Shown here: positions 1-6,902 of the stretch, piece by piece
Layout: the number at the start of each line of letters is the position of its first letter
How positions within the stretch are numbered: position 1 is the first letter of the stretch
Assembly (NCBI GenBank): GCA_934540955.1
Contig: CAKTCY010000020.1
Span: 1-31,184 of the forward strand
Origin: an uncultured Faecalibacterium sp.
GTDB taxonomy: Bacteria > Bacillota > Clostridia > Oscillospirales > Ruminococcaceae
DNA: 31,184 nt
Direction of reading: 5' to 3'
Program-made: the position numbers and the translations under genes
The notes under the pieces: generated by a model
Told to the model about the DNA's origin: nothing
Seen by the model: only the letters and a program-made list of their open reading frames with translations
Database searches by the model: none

Positions 1-121
1 CCGCCTTTCGTTGATGGGTGGAGATTCGTACCGCAATGCGCTCCTTATGATAAAGGGCTGTTATCCACAGCAAAGATAGAGCGATTGCGTATGTACAGGC
101 GGGAAAACCCGCCTGCGGCTC
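1..121. other. Left-edge intergenic segment of the conjugative element
   Basis: No complete gene is visible. A perfect 8-bp stem with an AAAA loop lies at 96-115 (CAGGCGGG / CCCGCCTG), just downstream of the Maff2 stop on the minus strand. It has no T-run, so it may be a processing or weak termination hairpin. On the minus strand an AAGGAG (41-46) precedes a possible TTG start (34-36) whose frame stays open to the window edge. In related elements a VirB6/TrbL-like gene follows Maff2, but the few visible residues are too short to identify. Confidence 0.3.
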
Positions 122-337
122 TTAGCCGAACAGACCAGACAGCAGAGGAATGAGGGTGATGCCCACCAGAGCGACACCGCCGCCAGCCATGAGCTGCTTC
201 ATGCCCTGAGACTTGGAGCCGGGGTTGTCGTTACCATAACCTTCCAGCAGGTTGATGGCACCCCAAACGCCGAGACCGGCACCCAGAGCGACAACCAGAG
301 TCTGAAGAACTTCGATCGCAGAGTTAAAGAATTCCAT
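122..337 (-). CDS. Maff2 family small membrane protein
   Basis: This 71-residue protein starts MEFFNSAIEVLQTLVV and carries two hydrophobic, glycine-rich segments (about residues 8-27 and 47-70) around a polar loop, the typical Maff2 layout in Tn1549/CTn-like conjugative elements. A longer in-frame start exists 15 codons upstream. The start at 337 is preferred because an AAAGGAG box sits 7-8 bases before it. The gene lies downstream of the VirD4 coupling gene, where Maff2 is usually found next to the mating-channel genes. Its exact role is unknown; a pilin-like or channel-associated membrane role is inference from size and position. Confidence 0.85.
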   Translation of the reverse strand: MEFFNSAIEVLQTLVVALGAGLGVWGAINLLEGYGNDNPGSKSQGMKQLMAGGGVALVGITLIPLLSGLFG

Positions 338-475
338 AGTCGTTTCTCCTTTATAAATGAAAGTTGTAGACCGTCCGTACACACCTGAAGCTGCATATTG
401 AAGCCGCGAACTGCGGCGAGAGTGGGCTTGCTGGTGTACCTCTCTGGTCAGGATAAAATAAAACCGCCTACCGGG

Positions 476-2242
476 TCAGGCAGACGGGAGCGAATCAGCG
501 TCAATCACAACAAATTCATCATTGGGATTGATTTTTTCTTTTCGGTTCAGATATTTTTCAATATCAAAGGTGTTTTTGGGGTCATAGTCCGAGGTCAGCT
601 TGTAGTTCGGGTGCTGGGTCAGGTCATACTTGTCGCTCAAAAACGGTCTGACGCCACGCAACTGCAAAATACACTTGCCGCCGTCCAGCACCGCAAGCTC
701 GTCCCGGCTCAATAATTCGTGACCAAGTTTTTGGAACGTAGTGCCGTAACTGGGGCTGTTGCCACGGGTGTCTGAGGTGTTGAATGCGTCGATGGTCTCT
801 TTTCCCAGCATTTCCGACAGGTCTTTCAGGGTGGTCGGCTCACTGCCGCCGAGGAAAATCTGGCTGTCCATGTTGCCCACAATGGTATCTGCGTTATCCT
901 TGTAGATGGCTTTCAACTGGCTTCTTGCCTGCAAAACAAGGCAGGCAGAGATCTCACGGCTGCGAATGGTGGCCACCAACTTTTCCAGATTGGGGATCTG
1001 CCCGATGTTGGCGCACTCGTCGATCAGGCAGCGCACATGGATGGGCAGCTTTCCGCCGTACACATCATCTGCCTTGTCGCACAGCAGATTGAAAAGCTGG
1101 GTGTAGACCATTGAAATCAGGAAGTTGAAGGTGGAATCCGTGTCCGACATGATGAGGAACAGGGCTGTTTTCTTATCTCCCAGCGTGTCCAGTTGCAGTT
1201 CATCGTACATGGTGAGGTCACGCAGCTCTTGGATGTCGAAGGGGGCTAATCTGGCACCACAGGAAATGAGGATAGATTTTGCGGTCTTGCCGGCAGCCAG
1301 CTTGTAAAGTTTGTACTGCCGTCCGGCAAAGCTGTTAGGCTTCTTTTTTGCCAGTTCTTCAAACAGCAAGTCCACCGGATTCTGGTATTCCTCGTCGTCC
1401 TCCAGTACCTGCATGGTGTTCAGCATTTCCAGCAAAGTAGCGAAGTTTTGTTCCTCCACCGGGGCTTCATAATGCAGATAGGCGATCAGGGCGGTGAGCA
1501 AAAGACGCTCCGATTTTTCCCAGAATGGGTCCCCGCCGGACCCTTCACCCTTGGTGTTGGTCATCAGGGTCGTAACCAGTTTCAGAATGTCCTTTTCGCT
1601 GTGGACATAGGCGAAGGGGTTATAGTGCATCGACTTTTTGAAGTTGATGGTGTTCAGAACTTTTACCTTATAACCATTTTTCAGCATGGCCTGCCCACAT
1701 TCAAGCACGATTGTACCTTTCGGATCGGTGACGACATAGGAACTATGGCATTGCAGGAGGTTCGGTTTCAGCCAAAATCTCGTTTTGCCAGAGCCGGAGC
1801 CGCCGACCACCAGCACGTTTTTGTTCCGGGCGTTCTTGGGGTCAGGTGGACGATTGCTCATCATTAACCGCTCTGTCTTGGTTAAAATGATGTTGTCGGA
1901 AAACTTGGGAGCCGTGAATGGTTCAATGTCTTTCGCATTGCCCCACCGGGCAGAGCCGTACTCCATGCCATGACGGTACTTCTTTGCATTTTTGCCACGC
2001 AGATAGACCGCCAGTCGTAACCCTGCACCGCAGCACAGACCCACCAGTAAATCAAGCGGATGCAGGCTGGGCAGAGGGCTTGCAAATGCCATCGGGAAGG
2101 TGCCCATCATGGACATGATCTTATCCCCCAGCTCTTTGCCCTCGGCAAGCCGCCACGCTTCGCCAAAGTTGGTTGCCACCAGCCCCAGCAAAAGATAGGG
2201 CAGATACAGCGCCAGCAGCTTTGTCAGCTTTTTCGTGGTCAC
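476..2242 (-). CDS. VirD4-like conjugal transfer coupling protein (CD1115 family)
   Basis: This is the type IV coupling ATPase that would bring the relaxosome to the mating channel at the membrane. The 588-residue protein has two N-terminal membrane segments (about residues 8-24 and 62-80), a Walker A motif GGSGSGKT at 147-154 and a Walker B RCLIDE at about 404-409, the order expected of TraG/VirD4. The GTG start at 2242 overlaps the pcfB stop by four bases (GTGA), so the two are probably translationally coupled. In enterococcal and clostridial elements PcfB is an accessory factor working with this ATPase, which supports the assignment. Length and motifs look intact. Confidence 0.95.
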   Translation of the reverse strand: MTTKKLTKLLALYLPYLLLGLVATNFGEAWRLAEGKELGDKIMSMMGTFPMAFASPLPSLHPLDLLVGLCCGAGLRLAVYLRGKNAKKYRHGMEYGSARWGNAKDIEPFTAPKFSDNIILTKTERLMMSNRPPDPKNARNKNVLVVGGSGSGKTRFWLKPNLLQCHSSYVVTDPKGTIVLECGQAMLKNGYKVKVLNTINFKKSMHYNPFAYVHSEKDILKLVTTLMTNTKGEGSGGDPFWEKSERLLLTALIAYLHYEAPVEEQNFATLLEMLNTMQVLEDDEEYQNPVDLLFEELAKKKPNSFAGRQYKLYKLAAGKTAKSILISCGARLAPFDIQELRDLTMYDELQLDTLGDKKTALFLIMSDTDSTFNFLISMVYTQLFNLLCDKADDVYGGKLPIHVRCLIDECANIGQIPNLEKLVATIRSREISACLVLQARSQLKAIYKDNADTIVGNMDSQIFLGGSEPTTLKDLSEMLGKETIDAFNTSDTRGNSPSYGTTFQKLGHELLSRDELAVLDGGKCILQLRGVRPFLSDKYDLTQHPNYKLTSDYDPKNTFDIEKYLNRKEKINPNDEFVVIDADSLPSA

Positions 2243-2697
2243 AGTCCACGCTCCTGTTCCTTATGCCGGACTTTGCCGGGGAGTTCTGCCGCCGCCTGCA
2301 CCAGTTCATGCAGTTTTGCCAGCACCGAGGGGCGTTTGTCTTTGTTCAGCAGAGATGCCGAATACTCTTTGAACGCCGAGTTGAAGGCTTCTGCATCCGG
2401 GGCTTTGAAAAAGACCAGATACCGGGGCGGCACTTCGGAGGTGTCCTTGCGGATGGCGTAGTCGATGCCGTACTTTTTGGCATAGCGTTCCAGCCCACGG
2501 ATGCCGGTCTTGCTGATCTCCACGCTGGACACGCCCCGGTTTTGCCGCAGAAGAGTGCGGACGCTCTGCTTGCCTTGAGATGTTTTGGACTGGTACATCC
2601 GAAACGCCGCCTTGACCGCCCGCAGGACAGTCCGGGCAGACAGCTTTGTGGTGGAGATCATAATGTTGAATGTCTTTTGTTCGATTTCTTCCTGCAC
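2239..2697 (-). CDS. pcfB: PcfB family conjugation accessory protein (DUF3801)
   Basis: A basic cytoplasmic protein of about 152 residues beginning QEEIEQKTFNIMISTTKLSART, the recognisable N-terminus of PcfB/DUF3801 proteins. PcfB of pCF10 binds the relaxase-DNA complex and helps dock it on the VirD4-type protein; here it lies directly upstream of that gene with a four-base overlap. Start choice: GGAGG at 2706-2710 is only two bases from an ATG (2703) but eight bases from a GTG (2697), so GTG is preferred. A start at 2703 or 2706 would add two or three residues. The C-terminus is rich in Lys and Arg, fitting contact with nucleic acid. Confidence 0.85.
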   Translation of the reverse strand: MQEEIEQKTFNIMISTTKLSARTVLRAVKAAFRMYQSKTSQGKQSVRTLLRQNRGVSSVEISKTGIRGLERYAKKYGIDYAIRKDTSEVPPRYLVFFKAPDAEAFNSAFKEYSASLLNKDKRPSVLAKLHELVQAAAELPGKVRHKEQERGL

Positions 2698-2727
2698 TGC
2701 CATCACCTCCCGTGCAGCAGGGTGATT

Positions 2728-3159
2728 TTAGCGGTCATGCTCTGCCGTGGGCTTGGTGCGGGGCTTTTCTGTGGGAGGTTCATCGGGCACCGGCAGCACC
2801 AGCAGACGGTTGCCCAGCTTCAGAAAGGCTTCCGGCTGATGAAAAAGCTGCTCATACTTCTGCGCCAGTTCCGGGGTCAGGGATGCAAAATCCTCCTCAC
2901 CCAGCCCCACCACGAGAAAAGTCCCGGCAACGGCATCATACATTTCTCCGTTCTCATCCCGAAGGGCACGGTTCAGGGGCAGTCCCATGAGCTTGCCGTC
3001 ATCGTTATAGACGATGGCAACCGGGTCGGCAAAGGGATAACTTGCGCCGATGGAACCGCCCACCGCCTGCTGCAAGGCTTTCAGGTCGTTGTCAATCTCG
3101 ACCTGCTGCGGATGCTGTCCCGGCGAAATTTTCAGCACCGACAGGGTGTTCTCTTCCAT
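2728..3159 (-). CDS. DUF3846-like protein
   Basis: A soluble 143-residue protein starting MEENTLSVLKISPGQHPQQVEIDNDLKALQQAVGG. The early pattern of a KI.PG...VEI.NDL..LQ..VGG stretch followed by an acidic -D..A.VYNDDGKL..LP.NRAL segment matches DUF3846 proteins of clostridial mobile elements. A frame extension upstream exists, but a strong AAAGGAGG box six bases before 3159 fixes the start. It sits between pcfB and a small membrane protein whose end overlaps its first 68 bases. No enzymatic motif is seen and no function is established for the family. Confidence 0.75.
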   Translation of the reverse strand: MEENTLSVLKISPGQHPQQVEIDNDLKALQQAVGGSIGASYPFADPVAIVYNDDGKLMGLPLNRALRDENGEMYDAVAGTFLVVGLGEEDFASLTPELAQKYEQLFHQPEAFLKLGNRLLVLPVPDEPPTEKPRTKPTAEHDR

Positions 3160-3283
3160 GCGAATCCTCCTTTCCATCCAGTCCGACCTCACCGCTCTGT
3201 GCCGCCTGCATTAGAGCCGCCACAAAGAAGCCGAAAATGGCACCTGCTTCAAAAAAGGCGAAACCGATAAAAAAGTTCAGCAT
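3092..3283 (-). CDS. Small membrane protein, possible DUF3789-like
   Basis: A 63-residue ORF with one strongly hydrophobic N-terminal helix (MLNFFIGFAFFEAGAIFGFFVAALMQAA) and a polar tail. A GAGGTG box five bases upstream of the ATG at 3283 supports translation. Its last 22 codons overlap the start of the DUF3846-like gene in another frame. Short single-helix proteins of this kind are common at this point of Tn1549-like elements and are often named DUF3789. The tail may be a by-product of the overlap. Confidence is moderate because it rests on RBS and hydrophobicity. Confidence 0.5.
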   Translation of the reverse strand: MLNFFIGFAFFEAGAIFGFFVAALMQAAQSGEVGLDGKEDSHGREHPVGAENFAGTASAAGRD

Positions 3284-3291
3284 GGCACACC

Positions 3292-3714
3292 TCAGTCGAT
3301 GCAGATGCAGGGCAGCTTCTGATCGTCTGCCATCAGGGTGATGCTGTGGCTTTCCAGATACTTCTGGAACAGGTAGACCTCATCAATGGTCAGCGAGATG
3401 ACCTCGCCGTCCATGTTGGTGCGGACCAGAATCACCGGGCCGGTCAGGTAGTGCTTGCCGCCCATCTTCAGCACCTGCGCCGGGTTGTAGCAGAGCAGCA
3501 GCGAGGTGTTGGGAAGGTTCAGGTAGGCATCGTCCTCCTCAAAGCAGGGCAGGATGTCGGGAGCCTCGTCCAGCGTGATGACGGTCAGTTCCATATCCGG
3601 GGCAATGGCTGCGAGGTAGACCACACCGCCCCGGTTTGCCGCCAGCGCAGCGCAGATACGCACGTCAATGGTGATCTCCTCGGAGCGGATGGTGCGGTTG
3701 GAATAATCATTCAT
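3292..3714 (-). CDS. Conserved hypothetical protein of the conjugative element
   Basis: A soluble, acidic 140-residue protein beginning MNDYSNRTIRSEEITIDVRICAALA. I recognise no catalytic motif; it has alternating beta-rich stretches (VYLAAIAPDMELTVITLDEAPDI) and ends in -LPCICID. The start at 3714 is chosen over one eight codons upstream because an AAAGGAG box lies nine bases before it. It follows parB after a terminator-like hairpin and precedes the small membrane protein by eight bases, so it belongs to the pcfB-virD4 run. Function unknown. Confidence 0.7.
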   Translation of the reverse strand: MNDYSNRTIRSEEITIDVRICAALAANRGGVVYLAAIAPDMELTVITLDEAPDILPCFEEDDAYLNLPNTSLLLCYNPAQVLKMGGKHYLTGPVILVRTNMDGEVISLTIDEVYLFQKYLESHSITLMADDQKLPCICID

Positions 3715-3737
3715 AGGCTGTTCTCCTTTTGTTTGCA

Positions 3738-3763
3738 AAAGAAAAAGACCCCATCGGGTCTTT
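3738..3763 (-). terminator. Terminator or attenuator after parB
   Basis: AAAGACCC (3744-3751) pairs perfectly with GGGTCTTT (3756-3763) around a four-base loop. On the minus strand the stem is followed by TTCTTTTG. It lies between the parB stop and the next minus-strand gene and would end or dampen the rep/par transcript before the transfer genes. Confidence 0.7.
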
Positions 3764-3777
3764 CGTTACGGTATAAG

Positions 3778-4704
3778 TCAGCGTTCGTTCTGCCGCTGCT
3801 GTTTGCGCTGCCACTGTTCCAGCAGCTTGATGATGGTGTCCTCCATCTGTTTCGGGGTGTAGCTGCGAGGAAAGTATTTCCGCAGGGTGTCGTTTTTGAT
3901 GACCACCTTGTCCAGCTCGTCCTTTTTCTCTTCTCCCATGACCGCAAAGGCAACGTCATACGAGAAGTGCCCTTCCTGCGCCAGCTTTTTAAGCCGCTGC
4001 GCTTGGGAAAGGGACGGTGCATTCTGGGTGTCGTTCATCGCTTCTAAAAAATCCCGCTGTTGGCTTTCGTCCAGATAGGACAGCTCCACAGCGGGATTGA
4101 AGGAGATCTTCTTTTCGTCTACCATGTCCAGCAGTTCAGGAATAAGGTTGGTCAGACGGATAAAACGCTGGACTTGTCTGCCGCTTTCTTCGTTTCCTTT
4201 TCCAACCAAATCAGCCGCTTCCAACTTCCCGACAACTTGTCGGGAAGTTAAATCTGACCTAGCACCTTGATTTTTTAGGGCTTCTAGCTTCATTTTGTAG
4301 GCAAACGCCCTCTCGCTGGGCAAGATGTTCTCACGTTGGAGATTGCTGTCCACCATAAGCAGAACTGCGGCATCATCGTCCATGTTGCGGACAATGACCG
4401 GCAGCGCATCCAGCCCAGCAAGCTGTGCAGCGTGCTGACGGCGGTGCCCGGAGATGATCTCATAGCCACCCTCCGGGCGAGGGCGGGCAATCAGCGGAGA
4501 AAGCACGCCGTACTGTTCCACGCTTTCCACCGTGCGCTGCATGGATTCATCATCCAAAACCTTAAATGGATGATTCTTGAAAGGGAACAGCTCTCCGATG
4601 GGGATTTGCTGCACCTGCTCCCGCTGCTGTTCCTGCCGGGATTCCTCGGTGGAGAAAATGTCATCTGCCCCTTTCAGCGACACGTTTAAGCTGCCTTTCG
4701 GCAT
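3778..4704 (-). CDS. parB: ParB/Spo0J-like partition protein
   Basis: A 308-residue DNA-binding partition protein. The ParB N-terminal (CTPase-type) domain shows ISGHRR at 84-89 and NLQRENILPSERAFAYKM at about 121-138, both signature motifs of ParB/RepB. A helix-turn-helix region follows in the middle, and the C-terminus (QWQRKQQRQNER) is strongly basic. The gene overlaps the end of parA by 44 bases, the usual parAB arrangement. With RepA and ParA it should stabilise the excised circular form of the element. The centromere-like site is not identified. Confidence 0.92.
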   Translation of the reverse strand: MPKGSLNVSLKGADDIFSTEESRQEQQREQVQQIPIGELFPFKNHPFKVLDDESMQRTVESVEQYGVLSPLIARPRPEGGYEIISGHRRQHAAQLAGLDALPVIVRNMDDDAAVLLMVDSNLQRENILPSERAFAYKMKLEALKNQGARSDLTSRQVVGKLEAADLVGKGNEESGRQVQRFIRLTNLIPELLDMVDEKKISFNPAVELSYLDESQQRDFLEAMNDTQNAPSLSQAQRLKKLAQEGHFSYDVAFAVMGEEKKDELDKVVIKNDTLRKYFPRSYTPKQMEDTIIKLLEQWQRKQQRQNER

Positions 4705-5494
4705 TCGCCATCACCTCCTTCGTCAGAGATTTATAGGCTTCTGCCACCTTGCCCTTGGGGTCGTGCTGGAAAATGCTCTTGCCCACGGCACTGATCTCCG
4801 CAGCGCGGACGGACCGTGGAATAGTCTGCTCGAACACCTTGATCTTGCTGCCGTAGGCACCCCGAATCAAATTGTCGATCTGCTGTCCATAGTTGGTGCG
4901 GCTGTCTGTCATAGTCAGCAGGATGCCCTCGATTTTTAGCTTCGGATTGATCTGCCGCCGGACTTTCTGCACGGTCTGCAAAAGCTGTTCCAGACCTTTT
5001 GCGGACAGGTACTGCGCCTGCACCGGAATCAGGGTGGTGTCCGCCGCTGCCAAGGCATTGACGGTCAGCATCCCAAGGGAAGGAGTGCAGTCCAGCAGAA
5101 TGAAATCGTATTCATGCTTTGCCCCTTCCAGCACCTGTTTCAGCATCTTTTCCCGGTTCATGCAGTTGACAAGGGAAACTTCCAGCCCTGCCAGTTCGAT
5201 GTTTGCCGGAATCAGGTCAACGCCCTCTGCATGATGAAGAACACCCTCGACGGGTTGGATGGGCTGGTCGTTCATGGCTTTTGCCATCAGGGTGGAAAGA
5301 GTTGTGGGCAGTTCATCGGGCTGCTGCCAGCCCATGCTAATGGTAAGTGACCCCTGCGGGTCAGCGTCCACCAACAGAACTTTCTTGCCCTCCATTGCCA
5401 GCCCGATGCCCAGATTTTCACAGGTGGTGGTCTTGCCGGTGCCGCCTTTCTGGTTGACGATGGCAATCGTGGTTGCTTTCTTTGAAATTTTCAT
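4661..5494 (-). CDS. parA: ParA/Soj-like partition ATPase
   Basis: A 277-residue deviant Walker ATPase: KGGTGKTTT at residues 16-24 and DADPQGS at 43-49, followed by a typical DCTPSLGMLTVNAL segment. ParA ATPases position ParB-bound DNA along the nucleoid. The start at 5494 overlaps the repA stop by four bases (ATGA), indicating coupling in a repA-parA-parB operon. The length is normal for plasmid-type Soj proteins. Nothing looks degraded. Confidence 0.95.
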   Translation of the reverse strand: MKISKKATTIAIVNQKGGTGKTTTCENLGIGLAMEGKKVLLVDADPQGSLTISMGWQQPDELPTTLSTLMAKAMNDQPIQPVEGVLHHAEGVDLIPANIELAGLEVSLVNCMNREKMLKQVLEGAKHEYDFILLDCTPSLGMLTVNALAAADTTLIPVQAQYLSAKGLEQLLQTVQKVRRQINPKLKIEGILLTMTDSRTNYGQQIDNLIRGAYGSKIKVFEQTIPRSVRAAEISAVGKSIFQHDPKGKVAEAYKSLTKEVMANAERQLKRVAERGR

Positions 5495-6363
5495 CGCCTC
5501 CTCATCGCTAAGTCGTGGTTGGTTTGGTTTTGATAGGAAAGCTGCATGGTGGTGGGTGCGTTGTACAGAGAAGCGAGCAGATATTGTTTCATGTTACGGA
5601 TCGGGCTGCTGTTCTCTGCAAGGCACTTGAGCACAAAACGGATATGGTCAGCGTTGAGCTTCATAAAACGGCTGCGTACCACCTCGGCGGGCTTGTCGTC
5701 CCCGGCAATATGCAGTAGCTTACGGTTGGTGGCGCAGGTGTCTACCAGCAAATTCACGATTTGATAAAGGGTATCTTCATCATCCGGGTAAAGCCGGAGC
5801 AGAAGGCCTATCTCTAAAGAATGTGAAAAATATTCTTCGAGCAGTTCACGATTCTTCATCTTCTCCGATTCGTCGGAAAGGATAGGATTCGTATTATTCA
5901 TCTCTGTTTTATTTTCTTTCTTCTTAATACCTCGTGATTTTACCGGGTCTTGACAAGCGATTTTAGAGCCACAAGAATCGTCATTATCACGATTCTTGAC
6001 ACTCTCCTTTGAAGATTCTGCCGAAAAGTTTTTCACATACACCAAACATGGCTTTCCTTGCCCTCGACGTTTTCGTTCAATCAAACCAAATTCTTCAAGT
6101 TCCCGGAGCAGTCTGGTCGCTTTGTTGTCTGCGCAACGCAAAGTCCTCTTGACATCCTCAATCGTGAAGATGATGAACACTCGGCCTTTTTTGTCAAACC
6201 ATTCATTTTTAACAGAAAGGCTCATGCGGTCAAGCAGGATGCCGTACAGAGTTTTGGCATCGGTTGACAGATCTTGAAACCGCTGCTCCTGAAAAAGAGC
6301 CTTTGGAATGCGGAAGAACGAAAAGAGTTCTCCGGCCTGTCCGTAAAAGTAGTCAAGGGTCAT
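5491..6363 (-). CDS. repA: Replication initiator protein A (RepA_N-type, DUF6017-like C-terminus)
   Basis: A 290-residue protein starting MTLDYFYGQAGELFSFFRIPKALF. The first 110 residues match the RepA_N initiator domain, a winged helix (QDLSTDAKTLYGILLDRMSLS, then a strand pair and LRELEEFGLIERKR). A charged low-complexity linker (about 115-170) leads to a helical C-terminal domain typical of element-borne initiators. It heads the repA-parA-parB operon. No RBS lies directly before the ATG; its start overlaps the stop of a 15-codon leader ORF, so translation is probably coupled. Such proteins drive limited autonomous replication of the excised element. Confidence 0.88.
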   Translation of the reverse strand: MTLDYFYGQAGELFSFFRIPKALFQEQRFQDLSTDAKTLYGILLDRMSLSVKNEWFDKKGRVFIIFTIEDVKRTLRCADNKATRLLRELEEFGLIERKRRGQGKPCLVYVKNFSAESSKESVKNRDNDDSCGSKIACQDPVKSRGIKKKENKTEMNNTNPILSDESEKMKNRELLEEYFSHSLEIGLLLRLYPDDEDTLYQIVNLLVDTCATNRKLLHIAGDDKPAEVVRSRFMKLNADHIRFVLKCLAENSSPIRNMKQYLLASLYNAPTTMQLSYQNQTNHDLAMRRR

Positions 6364-6407
6364 ACAATTCTGTCAAGGATGAAAAAACAACGATGGTTCA
6401 TTGACAT
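6360..6407 (-). CDS. 15-codon leader peptide overlapping repA
   Basis: An ATG at 6405-6407 opens a 15-residue frame (MSMNHRCFFILDRIV) whose TGA shares bases with the repA ATG (ATGA). An AAGGAGG box (6419-6425) lies eleven bases upstream of the first ATG, and repA has no box of its own. The arrangement suggests translational coupling and copy control of repA. This is read directly from sequence; the peptide itself probably has no other function. Confidence 0.5.
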   Translation of the reverse strand: MSMNHRCFFILDRIV

Positions 6408-6444
6408 GGTTGACAAATCCTCCTTATAGATAATTCGTGCAAAC

Positions 6445-6483
6445 AAAAAGCGCAACTTCGATTGGTGAAAATCGAAATTGCGC
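6445..6483 (-). terminator. Terminator-like hairpin upstream of the repA leader
   Basis: A 14-bp stem with one mismatch (6450-6463 with 6470-6483, six-base loop) is followed on the minus strand by TTTTTG. It lies about 40 bases upstream of the leader ORF. It would stop transcripts entering from the right, or act as an attenuator in the repA leader. Confidence 0.6.
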
Positions 6484-6525
6484 GATGTAACTTAGCTGGG
6501 GGAGAAAGGTCATTTGTCGGGGTCG

Positions 6526-6547
6526 TTTGACCACAATTTGACCACAA
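6526..6547. repeat. Tandem TTTGACCACAA repeat, element side of the att site
   Basis: Two perfect head-to-tail copies of TTTGACCACAA with an 11-bp period, 117 bases left of the tRNA fragment. A sister pair lies at 6773-6796. Short direct repeats flanking a core are the usual form of arm-type binding sites for tyrosine integrases; that role is inferred. Confidence 0.6.
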
Positions 6548-6562
6548 AAGGAATGAAACGTC

Positions 6563-6592
6563 TTGACATCCAATGAAACAGAATGATATAAT
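6563..6592 (+). promoter_or_regulatory. Strong sigma-A-type promoter reading out of the element
   Basis: TTGACA at 6563-6568 and TATAAT at 6587-6592, separated by 18 bases. It reads rightward, away from repA, into two hairpins and the tRNA fragment, and no gene lies directly downstream in the integrated state. Confidence 0.65.
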
Positions 6593-6607
6593 ACATTTGA
6601 AATTTAA

Positions 6608-6665
6608 CGATACTGAGTCTAGGCAGTATCGGATTGTACATTGTGTTTTCGAGAGAAGCACAATG
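6608..6665 (+). other. Two consecutive perfect hairpins between the outward promoter and the tRNA fragment
   Basis: CGATACTG (6608-6615) pairs perfectly with CAGTATCG (6624-6631). CATTGTG (6639-6645) pairs with CACAATG (6659-6665), with a further short TTTC/GAAG extension inside. They begin about ten bases after the predicted transcription start and end where the tRNA-like sequence begins. They could be structured RNA or recombination-related DNA. Confidence 0.45.
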
Positions 6666-6707
6666 GGGTTCAAGAGGCCGTGAGTTCGATTCTCGCCACT
6701 CGGACCA
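6664..6707 (+). other. Attachment site: 3' fragment of a tRNA gene, probably tRNA-Pro(GGG)
   Basis: The T-stem GTGAG (6680-6684) pairs with CTCGC (6692-6696) around TTCGATT. The acceptor 3' strand CACTCGG (6697-6703), discriminator A and CCA (6705-6707) follow. No matching 5' acceptor strand (CCGAGTG), D-arm or anticodon 5' strand exists upstream, so this is only the 3' part of a tRNA. G72 (hence C1), A73, and, counting back from the T-stem, U33, anticodon GGG and G37 all fit tRNA-Pro. The fragment begins at the anticodon loop, a common crossover point. It is best explained as the duplicated att end of the conjugative element, with the intact tRNA beyond the left edge. Confidence 0.75.
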
Positions 6708-6748
6708 AAAAAGCCAACGATTTCACGTTAGAAATCGTTGGCTTTTTT
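6707..6748 (+). terminator. tRNA transcription terminator
   Basis: GCCAACGATTTC (6713-6724) pairs perfectly with GAAATCGTTGGC (6731-6742) around a six-base loop, flanked by an A-run and followed by TTTTTT. It starts directly after the tRNA CCA, as expected for the original terminator of the host tRNA gene. Confidence 0.9.
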
Positions 6749-6772
6749 CGTTTATAGGCTGGCCTCATTTGG

Positions 6773-6796
6773 TTTTGACCACAATTTTGACCACAA
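6773..6796. repeat. Tandem TTTTGACCACAA repeat, chromosomal side of the att site
   Basis: Two perfect head-to-tail copies of a 12-base unit, the same motif as at 6526-6547 with one extra T. It lies 66 bases right of the tRNA fragment, outside the apparent element border. Confidence 0.6.
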
Positions 6797-6846
6797 TGCG
6801 GGCGGTTTTATCTGGTCGATCGCAGGGGCAGACGGGCTTTTTGCAT

Positions 6847-6895
6847 AACAGGGCTGCTTTCTCTTCTTCTCTGAAAAAGAGAAAGCAGCCCTGTT
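6847..6895. terminator. Long inverted repeat downstream of the LacI gene
   Basis: A perfect 17-bp stem (6847-6863 with 6879-6895) around a 15-base loop, ending seven bases before the LacI stop codon at 6903. On the minus strand there is no immediate T-run; on the plus strand ACTTTT follows. It most likely ends the LacI transcript or blocks read-through between tRNA and LacI. Confidence 0.6.
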
Positions 6896-6902
6896 ACTTT
6901 TA

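Noticed and set aside
1..36. A partial gene at the left edge starting with TTG on the minus strand
   Set aside because: Only about 12 codons are visible and the RBS spacing is short, so it is mentioned in the edge segment but not called as a gene.
6600..6707. A complete tRNA gene ending at 6707
   Set aside because: No 5' acceptor strand, D-arm or anticodon 5' strand matches; the bases expected at positions 27-31 do not pair with 39-43.
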